The notes under the pieces: generated by a model | Told to the model about the DNA's origin: nothing | What the model saw: only the letters and a program-made list of their open reading frames with translations | Databases searched by the model: none | In this document: positions 21,488 to 32,349 of the stretch, piece after piece | Layout of the letters: every line of letters starts with the position of its first letter | How positions within the stretch are numbered: position 1 is the stretch's first letter | Source: Locusta migratoria | Taxonomy: Eukaryota > Arthropoda > Insecta > Orthoptera > Acrididae | NCBI GenBank assembly: GCA_026315105.1 | Contig: CM048744.1 | Coordinates: 24,965,759-25,029,758, forward strand | Length of the DNA stretch: 64,000 nucleotides | Reading direction: 5' to 3' | Made by a program: the position numbers and the translations under genes

Positions 21488-22104
21488 TTTCTGAACTCTT
21501 ATCTGCATCATTACTGTGTAGAGCACAAAAAGTTGTAGCACTATACCAAGAACCAAGGATCTCGCTCTTTTACGTTAGGAACATGGAATGTTGAACTTGA
21601 AGATTTCTTCGCGACTTTTCGGTGTCGGTAAAAGTGGTCTTCACAAAAATGGCTCTAGTACCTGAACCAAATTACAGGTGAGTCTGAAACTTCGCATATG
21701 TTCATGTAGTGCCCTCAGATACATACTGTACAAACTTCATCAAAATTGAAGATGGTCGAGCTGGGAAATTCGTCTAATGAAGTCGAATGACTCTGATATG
21801 AAATGGTACGAAGATGAGTTTATTGGTAGATTTTTGAGGAGATGTACTCCATCTGTAAAGGAATCCGCGTATAAAGCGCTTGTACGACCACGTCTTCAGA
21901 ACCGTATTGCTCAAGTGTTTGGGACCCGCAGCAGAACAATTTAAAGGACTCATGGAAGCAGTTCAGAGGCGAGCAGTTAGGTTCCTTACTGGTAGGTTCG
22001 AGCAATGCGCGAGTGTCAAGACATGCTCCGGAAACTAAAAAGGGGAACGCTGGACGAAAGACGACGTTCTTTTCGAGAAATAAATAAATAATAATATAAA
22101 CAAA

Positions 22105-22446
22105 GTTCAAATGTTTGTAATTCTATGGGACTAAACTACCCTGTCATCAGTCCCTAGACTTACAAACTACTTAAACTAATTAAAACCAGACTGCCTCCTT
22201 TATCAGCTTTAAATGCTATAACGCTATTCTGTTCTAACTTATGGTTTATATCTTTTAGAGTTGACAGTTCTTGGGTACATGTAGTTAGATTTATTTTCTA
22301 GAGCATTAGCTACTTTTACTGTGATTTAGGTAAACCTAAGGACAACTCACACATTCATGCCGGAGGGAGGATTCGAACTTCCGACGCGGGAGGCCACGCG
22401 ATCCGTAACATGGCGCTCCAGACCGCTCGGCTATTCCAGCGCGGCT
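22105..22446 (-). mobile_element. tRNA-derived SINE with an internal insert
   Basis: On the reverse strand the head reads GCCGCGCTGGAATAGCCGAG, followed by GGAAGTTCGAATCCTCCCTC (B box), then AGTTGTCCTTAGGTTTACC. The tail (AGTAGTTTGTAAGTCTAGGG, ACTGATGACAGGGTAG) lies at 22105-22180. About 145 bases of unrelated AT-rich DNA separate head and tail (22181-22326). It sits inside the CR1-like LINE. Confidence 0.8.
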
Positions 22447-22805
22447 TGATAAATTCTCCTCAGGAAATTTAGAGGGCCGGAATTTGAAACTGAGTGTAGA
22501 ACGATCTTCCTGCCGCCTTCTTACATTTCGCATAGTGATCACAAAGACAAAATAAGAGACATTAGGGCTCGTACGGAAGCATATTATCGTTCTGTTTTCC
22601 TCGTTCTATTTGGAAGTGGAATAGGAAATGACTAGTAGTGGTACAGTGTACCCTCAGCCACTTTACGGTGCATTGCTGAGTATATATGTAGATGTAGATG
22701 CAAAGTCTTATGAATTTACAAAAGCTTCCTTCGGGAAGAAATGAAAACCTTTTTCACATGATGTCACACTTTGTTGATCCACCTTCATCTCTCTTAGATG
22801 ATAGA

Positions 22806-23001
22806 AAATGTTCAAACGTTTGTAGAGCTTATGGGACATAACTACAGGGTCATCAGTCCCTAAACTTACAAACTACTTATGAACTAGCTAACACTAAGGA
22901 CGGCACAAATATCGATGCCCGCGGGGAATTCGAACCCCCGACCATAGTGGCCGTGCAGACCGTGACTGGAGCGCCGCAGTCCCCTCGACCACCGCGGCCG
23001 G
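22806..23001 (-). mobile_element. tRNA-derived SINE, full length
   Basis: On the reverse strand the head is GCCGGCCGCGGTGGTCGAGG, the B box GGGTTCGAATTCCCC, and the tail TAGGGACTGATGACCCTGTA, ending CGTTTGAACATTT. A 13-base duplication CTTAGATGATAGA flanks it at 22793-22805 and 23002-23014. Confidence 0.95.
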
Positions 23002-23051
23002 CTTAGATGATAGACTTCACTATTTTATTTGATTGTAATTTTCAGATGCAC

Positions 23052-23078
23052 CTGATGATGAAATATATGTCTTGAAAC
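23052..23078 (+). other. degenerate hammerhead-like module
   Basis: CTGATGA, one T, 14 bases with little pairing, then TTGAAACTCGGG. It keeps both core boxes but has no good stem II. It is probably a decayed copy. Confidence 0.3.
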
Positions 23079-23332
23079 TCGGGTAGTCCATAAAATAGAA
23101 AAACAAGTTTAAATCTAACAACTGTTCTGGACCCAATTATTTAAGATGAAAATGAAATCAGTATCGTTGGCTGAGGGTGATGTATATACGCCTTTTGTTT
23201 AGGCTGCAGTAGAATAACTAGTGACTCTGGCAGTGACAGTGATATTATAATAGTTTCATTATTACCGCCAGAACAAGCAGGCAAAACAGAAAATCTGTGC
23301 CTGTCACTTTTTTAATAACTAGCACAACATGC

Positions 23333-24826
23333 AGGTGAAGATGAAGCAGCAGATACTATACTGAGAGAAGAATTTGGCAGAGCACTGAAAGACCTAAATC
23401 AAAACAAGGATCTTGGAGTTGACGACATTTCCTCAGAACTGCTGAGGTCTCTGGGAAAGCCAGCCATGAAAAAACTATTTCACCTGTGCGTAAGATGTAT
23501 GAGACAGGGGAAATACCCTCAGACTATAAGAAAAATGTAATAATCCCTATTCCAAAGAAAGCAGGTACAGACAGGTGTGAAAATTACAAAACCATTAGTT
23601 TAATTAGTCACTGTTGCAAAATTTTAACACGAATTATTTACAGAAGGATGGAAAATCTGGTAGAATCTGCCGTCGGTGAAGATCAGTTTCGTTTCAGGAG
23701 AAACGTATGAACACGGGAGGCAATCCTCACTTTACGGCATATCTTAGAAGGTAGATTAACCAAAGGCAAACCTACATTTCTAGCTTTTGTAGATTTGGAG
23801 AAAGCTTTTGACAATGTTGATTGGAATACACTATTTGAAATTCTGAAATCAGCAGGAGTAAAATATAGAGAACGAAAGGTTATTTACAACTTGTACAAAA
23901 ACCAAATAGCAGTTATCAGAGTTGAAGGCCATGAAAGGGATGCAGAGGTTGGGAAGGGTGTAATACAGGGTGTTATTCAATTTATTCACTGAGTAAGCTA
24001 TAAAGGAAAGCAAGGAAACTTTCTGAGAAGTAATTAAAGTTCAGGGTGAAGAAATAAAACAACTTGCGTTTTGCTGATGACATTGTAATTCTGTCAGAGA
24101 CAGCAAAGGACCTGGAAGAGCAACTGAACGGAATGGACAGTGTGTTGAAAGGAGCATATAAGATGAACATTAATAAGAGCAAAACGAGGATAACGGAATG
24201 CAGTCTTAGAAAATCAGACGATGCTGAAGGAATTAAATTAGGTAACGAATCAAAAAAAGTGGTAAATGAGTTTTGTTCCTTGGGCAGTACCGAGGATATA
24301 AAATGCAGAATCGCAATGGAAGTAAATCGTTTTTGAAAAAGAGAAATTTGCTAACATCTAATATTAATTTAAGCGTAAGAAAGTCGTTTCTAAGGCATTT
24401 GTGTGGAGTGTTGCCTTGTATGAGGGTGAAACATGGACGATAAACAGTGCGGACAGAAGGCTTTTGAAATGGGGTGCTACAGAAGAATGCTGAAGATTAG
24501 GCGGGTAGATCGCATAACTAATGGAGAGGTACTGAACAGAATTTGTGAGAAAAGGAATTTTTGGCATACGTTGACTAAAAGAATGGATCGCTTGGTAGGA
24601 CACATTCTTAGACATCGAGGAATCGTAAATTTAGCATTAGAGGGAAGTGTGTGGGGTAAAAATCGCAGAGGGAGACCAAGAGATGAAATCAGTCAGGAGA
24701 TTCAAATGGATGTGGGCTGCTGATCTTATGAGGAGATGAAGAGACTTGTTCAGGATAGAGAATGGGGGAGGGGGGGGGGCAGCTGCATCAAACCAGTCTC
24801 CGGACTGAAGACCACAACAACAGCAG
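23333..24826 (+). pseudogene. RTE-type LINE, 5'-truncated copy
   Basis: Starting at GAAGATGAAGCAGCAGATAC, the frames read LREEFGRALKDLNQNKD, IPSDYKKNVIIPIPKKAGTD, RCENYKTISLISHCCKILTR and VESAVGEDQFRFRRNV. Then LVDLEKAFDNVDWNTLFEI (motif A) and LRFADDIVILSETAKDLEEQ (motif C FADD) appear. A stretch between GKGVIQG and the FADD block is shortened. The C-terminal KRMDRLVGHILRHRGIVNLA and RRGRPRDEISQEIQMDVGC follow. It ends with CGGACTGAAGACCACAACAA. At least four frameshifts or stops and the missing endonuclease make it dead. Confidence 0.9.
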
Positions 24827-24922
24827 CTCACTATTTGTAATATTTAAGGGGACTTTGATGTGAACGGACTGCATTTTAATAATTTGCTTTCGGTGTATAT
24901 TACTCTTGGTCTACAGTGCGGA

Positions 24923-25125
24923 GCCGCAGTGGAGTAGCCGAGCGGTCTAAGACGCCTCGCTGCGGAGCGCGCGGTTGCTCGCCATCGGAGGTTCGAGTTC
25001 TCCCTTGGGCATGGGTGTGTGTGTTTCTCATGTGGTTAGTTTACCTTAGTTTATGTAGTTTGTAAGCTACGGAGTGATGACCACGCAGTTTGGTCCGATA
25101 GTTTTACAAGCATTTGAACATTTTT
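24923..25125 (+). mobile_element. tRNA-derived SINE, second head type
   Basis: The head reads GCCGCAGTGGAGTAGCCGAG, CGGTCTAAGACGCCTCGCTG and GAGGTTCGAGTTCTCCC, which is tRNA-like with clear A and B boxes. The tail TAGTTTGTAAGCTACGGAGT, GATGACCACGCAGTTTGGTC ends TTTGAACATTTTT. The duplication CTACAGTGCGGA / CTACAATGCGGA flanks it with one mismatch. Confidence 0.9.
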
Positions 25126-25615
25126 CTACAATGCGGAGGAATTTGTGATTTTGTACCAACAATGAATGGCAGTAATTTAGGCTGTAATAGGGAAGAATTA
25201 CACTATTTTACCTGATACATGTTTTTATAAAACATGTTCGCATTCTGGGACCATTTTCTGGGGCATCGTCAGTCTAATGGCATTTAGACTGTGGCAGGCT
25301 CCTGTCATCATTCGTAGGAATACATTATGCCTCTTGTTTTGTAGTTTCGAATATATCTGTGGAAACAGAAAAGCCCTCATTACTATTTTCTTTAAAAATT
25401 ATTGAGAAAATTATATGCAAAATTAAAAGTATAGAATATTTCTGCAATGTATTAGGTATAATACAACGATACTGTCTCAATCTTCAATTGGGAGAAATTT
25501 GGTGAACATAGGTGAAACCATTATGAAGACATATGTACCTAATTTTCTGAAAATGTAGTTTCAAGAAAATGAGAAAGGAATGTTCACAGTGTTTTTGTCA
25601 CACCCTATGCCTCTT
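25126..25615. other. no gene; degraded hammerhead-like motif at 25238-25272
   Basis: Most of this is AT-rich and unassigned. On the reverse strand, CTGACGATGCCCCAG lies upstream of AATGCGAACATG, a decayed version of the CTGANGA...GAAAC module. Confidence 0.35.
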
Positions 25616-26155
25616 TCAGAACATTCCATTACCATAACCTTGATGTCCAGCTGCTTCTTTATCCCCTGCAGACCTTTTCAGGAGTCTTTTGTTTACTCTG
25701 GACTCTTTAGTGGAGGCTTCTTCCGCCCTTTCAACTTCAAGTAGTCGCTGACAATGTTTGGCACTCAGAGCAGCTATCATATTATTTCCTGGCTGGATTC
25801 CAAATATGTCAATTACTTTTGTCCTGATATTTATACAATCATTGAAACAGATAACGGCATCTATCACACCTATTCTGAGTACTGTCCATCCAACAAACAC
25901 TGCTTTCGCTACTCGTAGCCACACGCAGCTGTTGAAACTCTCATTAGGATTTTGTGTACGGCCATGTAGGCATTTGCTAAGTAATTTGTTATCTGCAAGG
26001 TCCCTATATTTTGGTTTTATTGTTTCCGTGACTGTAGTAGGCATGGAATGTTTACAATGATATTCCTTGCCTGATACATAAGCGTGGCCAATGTGCAGGC
26101 ATTTGTTCCAAGACTGTTTAAGACCATAATAACTATTTAGAAGTAAATAAACCAT
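25616..26155 (-). CDS. transposase-like ORF, possibly Mutator-related, N-terminally truncated
   Basis: The longest undisturbed frame of this part of the window encodes 179 aa. The most telling block is KCLHGRTQNPNESFNSCVW (about residues 61-79), followed by FVGWTVLRIGVIDAV and CFNDCINIRTKVIDIFG. HG.TQN.NES.NS..W is a motif I associate with Mutator-like transposase domain proteins common in insect and cnidarian genomes. This is from memory and unchecked. The N-terminal part YYGLKQSWNKCLHIG probably continues the domain, whose beginning is absent. The C-terminus is lysine- and arginine-rich (ESRVNKRLLKRSAGDKE), possibly a nuclear signal. No terminal repeats are apparent. The lack of stops suggests a young insertion or some constraint. 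Confidence 0.55.
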   Translation of the reverse strand: MVYLLLNSYYGLKQSWNKCLHIGHAYVSGKEYHCKHSMPTTVTETIKPKYRDLADNKLLSKCLHGRTQNPNESFNSCVWLRVAKAVFVGWTVLRIGVIDAVICFNDCINIRTKVIDIFGIQPGNNMIAALSAKHCQRLLEVERAEEASTKESRVNKRLLKRSAGDKEAAGHQGYGNGMF

Positions 26156-27078
26156 ACATTTTTGAAAACTGGAGAAATTTGTATTTCATATGGAGGAAAA
26201 AGTTTCAGATTTTCAGTCATTTTCACGTTGAAAGTAGCTTGTTAAATTTTCTTTGCAAGAACTCGGGCAGTAGAGATCTGAAAATGCAAGTTAAAACGCT
26301 CACTGCTGCTCCAAATTACTTTGCGAGTGGCCACAGAACATGCGCAACGGAAATTTATCTAACTGCTCACTCCTTAAGGGAGCAGCCAAAGCTTTAACAA
26401 ACACGAAATAAATGTTTATAAGGGGATAGATAATTACACATGGAACGAAATATTTCAAATACTCGCAGATACAGACACAACGCGAAAACGTTACTTAAAA
26501 AACAGCAAGAAAATTCAACCATAATAAGTATACAAAAAGGATGTAGGCCACAATCGTGTATTCCAACTTGATTGAGAAAAACCCGTCCTAAAATCATCAC
26601 CGGAACGAGAATTCAAATACTAAATTTAAACTGAGTTACTCGAATTCTGTAATTGAAGAAACACTTCGCCTCGCTTGGCAAAACAATTACTCAAAAAAAC
26701 TGACACTGATAAACCAAGACTGCCTGATCACAAAGAAAACTGAAGTTCTAACATCATGCCATCCCCTCAGCATGATTTGACCATATGCTGGCTTCTGCAG
26801 GCGCGGCTGGAGTGAACCCTGAGGCCACACACCGTGTTCCAGCAATTCTGCGAAAATCTTTCTGCGAGTGCATGACGATTGGATTCAGCGCCTTCAGTTG
26901 TGTGTTGAGCGAGAGGGGGGCCATGTTGAACACATTAAATGACTGTCCTTGATGGGGAGCATCGAAATATGTTGCAACTTTTGAACCATAAGTGCTACTT
27001 AAAATATGTGTTTACAGGAATAAACGTCTCGTAAAGTGGTGATGTTATTTGAAGTATCACACGATCTCTTCCCATTAC

Positions 27079-27079
<1 letters not shown>
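26156..27079. other. no recognisable gene
   Basis: AT-rich sequence with short frames only. I see no TE boxes. It ends at a long poly-A run. Confidence 0.45.
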
Positions 27080-27133
<54 letters not shown>

Positions 27134-27151
27134 AAGAAAAAAAAAAAAAAA
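27080..27151. repeat. poly-A run, about 70 bases with GAAAG interruption
   Basis: An A homopolymer broken once by GAAAG directly precedes a truncated SINE on the opposite strand. Confidence 0.9.
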
Positions 27152-27165
27152 GTGCCTTAGAATGA

Positions 27166-27314
27166 AGTCCCTAAACTTATAAACTACTTACGAACAACCT
27201 TATACTAAGGACGGCACAAATATCCATGCCCGAGGGGGGATTCGAACCCGCGACCGTAGTGGCCGTGCAGACCGTGACTGGAGTGCCTCAGTCCCCGCGG
27301 CCACCGCGGCCGGC
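27166..27314 (-). mobile_element. tRNA-derived SINE, 3'-truncated
   Basis: On the reverse strand it reads GCCGGCCGCGGTGGCCGCGG, the B box GCGGGTTCGAATCCCCCCTC, and TAAGTTTAGGGACTTCATTC. It is cut off where other copies continue ACTGATGACC. The missing tail is replaced by the poly-A/T run. Confidence 0.85.
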
Positions 27315-28068
27315 AAGTGTGGCGTGTGGCCTCTCAACGTGCTATCAATTGAAGTAGTTGGTGTGCCTCTGTAGCTGGTCATAACTGCGAAGCACCGAGT
27401 ACAAACGAGAGGTGTTTAGTGCACCGATGTTTTACATCTTACCTACAGAGTACCACAGCCGTTTTAGCAGAACATACCGCTATACGGTGACGTCTGTCAC
27501 CTCAGTGTTTGCGTCACCTTTTCAACCTAGTAATAGTTCACTATCTATTCTCTTTAGACATTCATTTAGCACATCTGCAGATTTATTAGGTAAAAAATAT
27601 GTTTTTTTCTTTGCCAGAAGCTATTGCATAGACCAACAGAAAATGAAGCCATAGCTTTGCATGCCTCATAATAGCAATACTGTCGGCGAAACAGGAGAAC
27701 AGCGCTTGCAGTGAACAAAATCTTGGTTAGCTGGATCGTCTGTTACTCGGTAGTGGAACTGACTAACATGAAACGCTAGACGGCCGACAGAGCACTCTAA
27801 CAGCACGGCTGCGTATAGAGGAATACGTATTTCACAAAGAGCTGCTCCCAGTTACTGAATGCGCGCCTAGGTTGAAGGGGAATATTGCAGGATAGCAATA
27901 GAACGGCGTACAGAGGTACAAAGTATCAGTTCCACGCATACTACGCTTCTACGTACCGAAAGCATTTGAAACTACTGTGCCGTAGCGTTCCTTTCATGTC
28001 GCTCCACGCTCTGCCATTATGAGTGCATGTGTGTATGTGTGTTCGTGCAATAGTGAAATAGAAAAGGC
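27315..28068. other. no recognisable gene
   Basis: No family motif on either strand. It is mixed in composition and possibly unique sequence. Confidence 0.4.

Positions 28069-28128
<60 letters not shown>
28069..28128. repeat. (AG)n microsatellite
   Basis: About 27 AG dinucleotides in a row. It explains the serine/leucine-repeat frames on the opposite strand. Confidence 0.95.
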
Positions 28129-28130
<2 letters not shown>

Positions 28131-28787
28131 CTAAGGAGGGTTTCTTTCTGGCCCACATTACACGCTGATTCTTTTCATCACTGCCATTCCACACCAGGTG
28201 TAACTCTTTTCGTAGGCGTAGTCATTCATACCGTCAAAGCAAAACTACCACAGTACGGACAGAAAACTGTTAACGCTGAAGGGAGTATGTCTGAATAGAA
28301 CGCGCGCGGAATCTCCCTTTTGTGCCGTCTTGATGCTTCTCTTCCTTTGTGAACTACGAACATCTGTGAAAAGTTTTGGTTTTCAATCCGAAACATCTTG
28401 CCATACTGTAGCAAAGTTGTAATACGCATCGAAGAGCCAAATTAACTGCTGCACCAGCCCGACATGGCACCAGAGAGCCCGCACAAGTGCCGCCACGCGA
28501 CGCCGCATGGATTCGACTAACGTCTGGAGTAGTTCTGCAGGAAACTGACTACACGCGTCTGCGCGTGAAGCCCCTTGTACACGATCCGCTTTCGTGTGAC
28601 AATCGACTACTCGAAGCGTGCACAGCTACTCTGCCGTCGTGTATATCAGGAATTAGCCACGGCGGGAGGGCGACTATGACGTCATAAATCCTTCGACTGT
28701 GTCGCGTGTGGAGTCCTAAATTTTGGAGTACGGTGAACACTGCGCATGCGCAGAAGCAGCGGCTGCATTGTCCAGCAGAAGAGGCGA

Positions 28788-28985
28788 ACTTCAAATGTTT
28801 GTTTGTATAGTCTATGGGACTTAACTACGGAGTCATCAGTCCCTAAACTTACAAACTACTTACGAACTAGCTAACACTAAGGACGGCACAAATATCCATG
28901 CCCGAGGGGGGATTCGAACTCCCGGTCGTAGTGGCCGTGCGGACCGTGACTGGAGCGCCTCAGTCCCCTCGGCCACCGCGGCCGG
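28788..28985 (-). mobile_element. tRNA-derived SINE, full length
   Basis: On the reverse strand: CCGGCCGCGGTGGCCGAGGG, GACTGAGGCGCTCCAGTCAC, the B box GGGAGTTCGAATCCCCCC, and a tail TAGGGACTGATGACTCCGTA ending CAAACATTTGAAGT. The 10-base duplication GAAGAGGCGA flanks it (28778-28787 and 28986-28995). Confidence 0.95.
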
Positions 28986-28995
28986 GAAGAGGCGA

Positions 28996-30059
28996 GGTAC
29001 GAGGTACTGTTTCGTAAACAACGAAGGTACGTGTAAGTAGTATAGTACGGAATAAAAATCTAGAGAGCCATTACTGGAATTTTTACTTCACGTTTTACAT
29101 CGAAATAATACAATGCATGTTGATTATGGATTACTTATTATTTTTTGTAGAAACGGAGTGGACGAAAGAAAGCGTTAAGGCTCTTATTTCGGTTTATGAA
29201 GAGTAGAGAGCCCTCGTAGATATGGAACATCATTTATATCACACTAAGGTCATTCTAAACGCCTCTAGTATTATTTATGATCTTTGTGTGTTACGGTGAC
29301 TGCAGATACTCATTGAAAACATCTTTAATGCACGGAAAGAAGTGGTCAGAGTAGCGGCAGACAAAGTATCAGCAGTTACGGCTGAAGACTGTAAAAACTA
29401 CATTTGGCACTCTGCGGTCACGTAACGGCGCGGAGTATAAAAAAAATCGCCAGAGCGGAAGGAGTGGGTCATTCGCAGCAGATGTCTACCATTGTAAAGT
29501 GTGGTGATTTGAACTTATGGACTTACATAATGGGATTACATTTCCCCAAGAGGGAGGGGCATAGTAATATCCCCTATCTTGTGTTTGCAACTACGATCAG
29601 ATCCAAACGCTCCTCTTGCAGCCTCAGAGTTCTTTCTTTCTGCCTTCCTGCAAAGCGGCGGCGATTACTACCGTTGCTGCAGTCAATATCACAAGATTCT
29701 CATCCATTTCGCTGTGTTGGATAAAAGGTTGGGATTAGAATGCAAATCAGCACACGAATTATTACGACGACAACCACAGCACAAAGACCGCACAGCAGAC
29801 AGCACTACACAAATTAGGAAGCTATATTGTAAACGCAAACGATCACGCGAATCAAGTGAAACACGGAACCACCAGAGGCGCTGCATTCGACACACTCGGT
29901 TCGAGTAATAAACCGAGACCAGAGAGTCGCTCGTGTAAAAGGGGCTTAAGAGGAAGACGGGATGGAGATCACTTCCGAGCAGCACGTTGCAAGGTATCGC
30001 AGTCATGCTCAATAATGTTCATGTCTGTGGAGTTTGGTGGACAGCGGAGCTGTAGACGA
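28996..30059. other. unassigned DNA with a possible core promoter near 29436
   Basis: There are no TE motifs. Several 100-residue frames overlap on both strands without recognisable domains. A TATAAAAA box at 29436 is followed 33 bases later by TCATTC (29469), which fits the arthropod initiator TCAKTY. This may be chance. Confidence 0.3.
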
Positions 30060-30226
30060 GTTCAAATGTTCTGATGTTTGCTACGCTTATGGGACTTCAC
30101 TGCAGTTTTTTTATGGGACTTAACTTGGTGGGTCATCAGTCCCTAAACTTACAAACCACTTATAAACTACCTTATAATAAAGACGTCAAAAAAATCCTTG
30201 CCCGAGGGTGGGTTCGAGCTCCCGAG
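30060..30226 (-). mobile_element. tRNA-derived SINE, 5'-truncated
   Basis: On the reverse strand the B box region reads GGAGCTCGAACCCACCCTCG, followed by TAGTTTATAAGTGGTTTG and TTTAGGGACTGATGACCC. A second AAGTCCCATAA motif is repeated near the end. The A-box half is absent. Confidence 0.8.
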
Positions 30227-30269
30227 GGGAAACGGCTTCGCGCATCGGAGCATTGCGTGCTTATGGTGG

Positions 30270-30340
30270 ATATGTAACAATTGCACCCAGTGACATTTGC
30301 ACCCAACCACAAATCTGTGACATTTGCACCCAGTCCGACT
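30270..30340 (+). repeat. triplicated TTGCACCCA motif
   Basis: The phrase TTGCACCCA occurs three times within 60 bases, twice preceded by GTGACA. It is a short, imperfect tandem array with no other recognisable context. Confidence 0.7.
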
Positions 30341-30984
30341 GCAGACTACCTGTTTGCTACGTCACGACCTACCTGCAGCCCAAACCCTCGCTCAGCCGCT
30401 CCTATCCCCGCGCTAATTCCACGCCGCCCTCACCCCCCGGGTGTCCTCGCTCACATGAAACGCTCTCTCGACACATTCTGCCTGCAGTCCCAAAGTCCTT
30501 GGCCATCTCAGCGGATGACTGCTAACTGTCAGTACGATTCTGAATATCGTAGTGTGCAGTTCGTGCAGCTTGTGTGATTTTGAGCTTATAGGTTCGATAT
30601 CCACCCCCATGAACCACAGAATTGCTGAGGTGGGGTGGCTTGCGTGCCTCAACGATACACATAGCCGAACCGTAGGTATAACCACAGCGGAGGGGTATCT
30701 GTGCAGAGGCCAGACAAACGTGTGGTTGCTGAAGAGGGGCAGCAGCCTTTTCAGTAGTTACAGGGGCAACAGTCTGAATGATTGACTGAGCTGGCCTTGT
30801 AACGTCAGCTAACATGGCTTTGCCATGCAGTTAGATCCGTTACTTTTCCCGAGGACATGCAGCTCTACTGTATGAATATATGATGATGGTGTCTTCTTGT
30901 GTAAAATATTCCGGAGGTAAAATAGTCCCCTATTCGGATCTCCGGACGGGGACTACTCAAGAGGATGTCATCATCAAGAAAAAC

Positions 30985-31660
30985 AAAACATGCATTCTGC
31001 GGGTCGGAGCGTGGAATGTTCTAACCCTTAATCGTTGAAGCAAGTTAGAAAATTTGAAAAGAGAAATGGATAGGTTAAAGTTAGATATGATAGGGATTAG
31101 TGGTTCGGTGGCAGGATGAACAGGATTTCTGGTCAGGTGTGTACAGGGTTATAAATACAAAATTAGTTGGTGGTAACGCAGGAGTAGGTCTGATAATGAA
31201 TAAGAAAATAGGAATGCGGGTAAGTTACTATGAACAGCATAGTGAACTCATTATCGAAGCAAAGATAGACATGAAGCCAACACCGACTACAGTGGTGCAA
31301 GTTTATATGCGAACTAGCATGGCCGATGATGAGGATATCAAAGCAATGTATGAGGAGATAAAAGAAATCATTCAGAAAGTTAAGGGAGACGAAAACTTGA
31401 TTGTGATTGGGGACTGGAACTCGATAGTAAGAAAGGGTAGAGAAGGAAATGTAGTAGGTGAATATGGGCAGGGTAAAAAGGAATGAAAGAGGAGATCGCT
31501 TGATGGAATTTTGCGCAGAGCACAATTTAATGGTCACCAACACTTGGTTCAAACATCATGAAAGAAGGCTGTATACGTGGATGAGAACAGGAGACACTGA
31601 AAGGTACCAGATTGACTTTATAATGGTAAGAAATAGATTTAGGAACCAGGTTAAACTGTA
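30985..31660 (+). pseudogene. RTE endonuclease domain
   Basis: Read across small frameshifts, the translation gives LRVGAWNVLTLN, MDRLKLDMIGIS, VVRWQDEQDFWSGVYRVINT, NAGVGLIMNKKIGMRVSYYE, ENLIVIGDWNSIVRKGREGN and ERGDRLMEFCAEHNLMVTNT, then YTWMRTGDTERYQIDFIMV. These are the successive blocks of the apurinic-like endonuclease of RTE/BovB LINEs. In active members GDWN (often GDFN) and the final D.I/.H block hold the metal and DNA. The domain nicks target DNA to start reverse transcription. Proteins of this sort are often mislabelled as craniofacial development protein 2 in insect annotations. The copy has frameshifts near 31100 and 31480. Confidence 0.9.
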
Positions 31661-32349
31661 AGGGGCAGATATTGAATCTGACCATAAGTTATTTGTAATG
31701 AACTGCAGATTAAAACTTAGGAGACTGCAGAAAAGTCGAAAAGTTAGGAGATGGAACCTGGACAAATTGAAGAAACCAGAGGTGGTTGAGAGTTTCAGAG
31801 GGAGCATTAGGCAAGGATTGGCTGAAACGGGGGACTGTAATTCAGTAGAAGAATAATGGGTAGCTCTGAAAGATAGGGTAGTGAAGGCAGCGGAGGATCA
31901 TATAGGCTGAACGACAAGGTCTAATAGGAATCTCTGGATAACACAGGATATACTGAACTTAATTGATGAGAGGAGAAAATATAAAAATTCAGCAAGTGAA
32001 GAAGGAAAAAGGGTGTACAGGCGTCTGAAAAATGAGATTGACAGGAAGTGCAGACTGGCTAAGCAGGAGTGGCTACAGGACAAATGCAGAACCATAGAAG
32101 AATGCATAACTAGGGAAAGATAGATACCGCCTACAGGAAGATAAAGGACATATTTGGAGACAAGAAAAGCAGCTGTATGAATATCAAGAACTCAGACGGA
32201 AAACCAGTACTGGGCAAAGAGGGGAAAGCTGAACATGTGGAAGGAATATATAGAGGGCCTATACAAAGGAAATATACTTGAAGTCAGTATTCTAGTATTC
32301 TAGAAACGGAAGACCAAGTGGAGGAAGATGAGATAGGAGATATGATGCT

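Larger units (their letters stand above)
18934..21770. mobile_element. long-inverted-repeat DNA transposon, non-autonomous
   Basis: Arms of about 640 bases (18934-19580 and 21135-21770) match in inverted orientation. The left reads CAGCTAGACCATTTTCAATT and the right, complemented, CAGCTCGACCATCTTCAATT. The agreement continues through blocks such as GACCACTTTTACCGACACCG. The core contains a SINE at 20102 and AT-rich DNA with no transposase that I recognise. The right arm carries a 145-base tandem duplication. The element interrupts a CR1-like LINE whose two halves fit across it. Confidence 0.75.
18740..22700 (+). pseudogene. CR1/Jockey-like LINE 3' part, split by two insertions
   Basis: The left piece (18740-18933) translates to EEWQLALNVKKCKVM and SFKYLRSTLQTDRSFHVK, the thumb region. 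The middle piece (21771-22104) gives TPSVKESAYKALVRPRL and RGTLDERRRSFREI. The right piece (22447-22700) is the 3' end, with AYYRSVFLVLFGSGIGND and a terminal TGTAGATGTAGATG. The gaps are a 2.8 kb inverted-repeat transposon and a SINE. All three pieces are in one order and orientation, which shows they were a single LINE before the insertions. Confidence 0.8.

Noticed and set aside
27941..28194. Leucine/serine-repeat frames that look like signal peptides
   Set aside because: They are produced by the (AG)n microsatellite on the opposite strand.
29404..30012. Frames of about 105 aa on both strands
   Set aside because: They overlap each other in antisense and show no recognisable motif. I could not support a gene.
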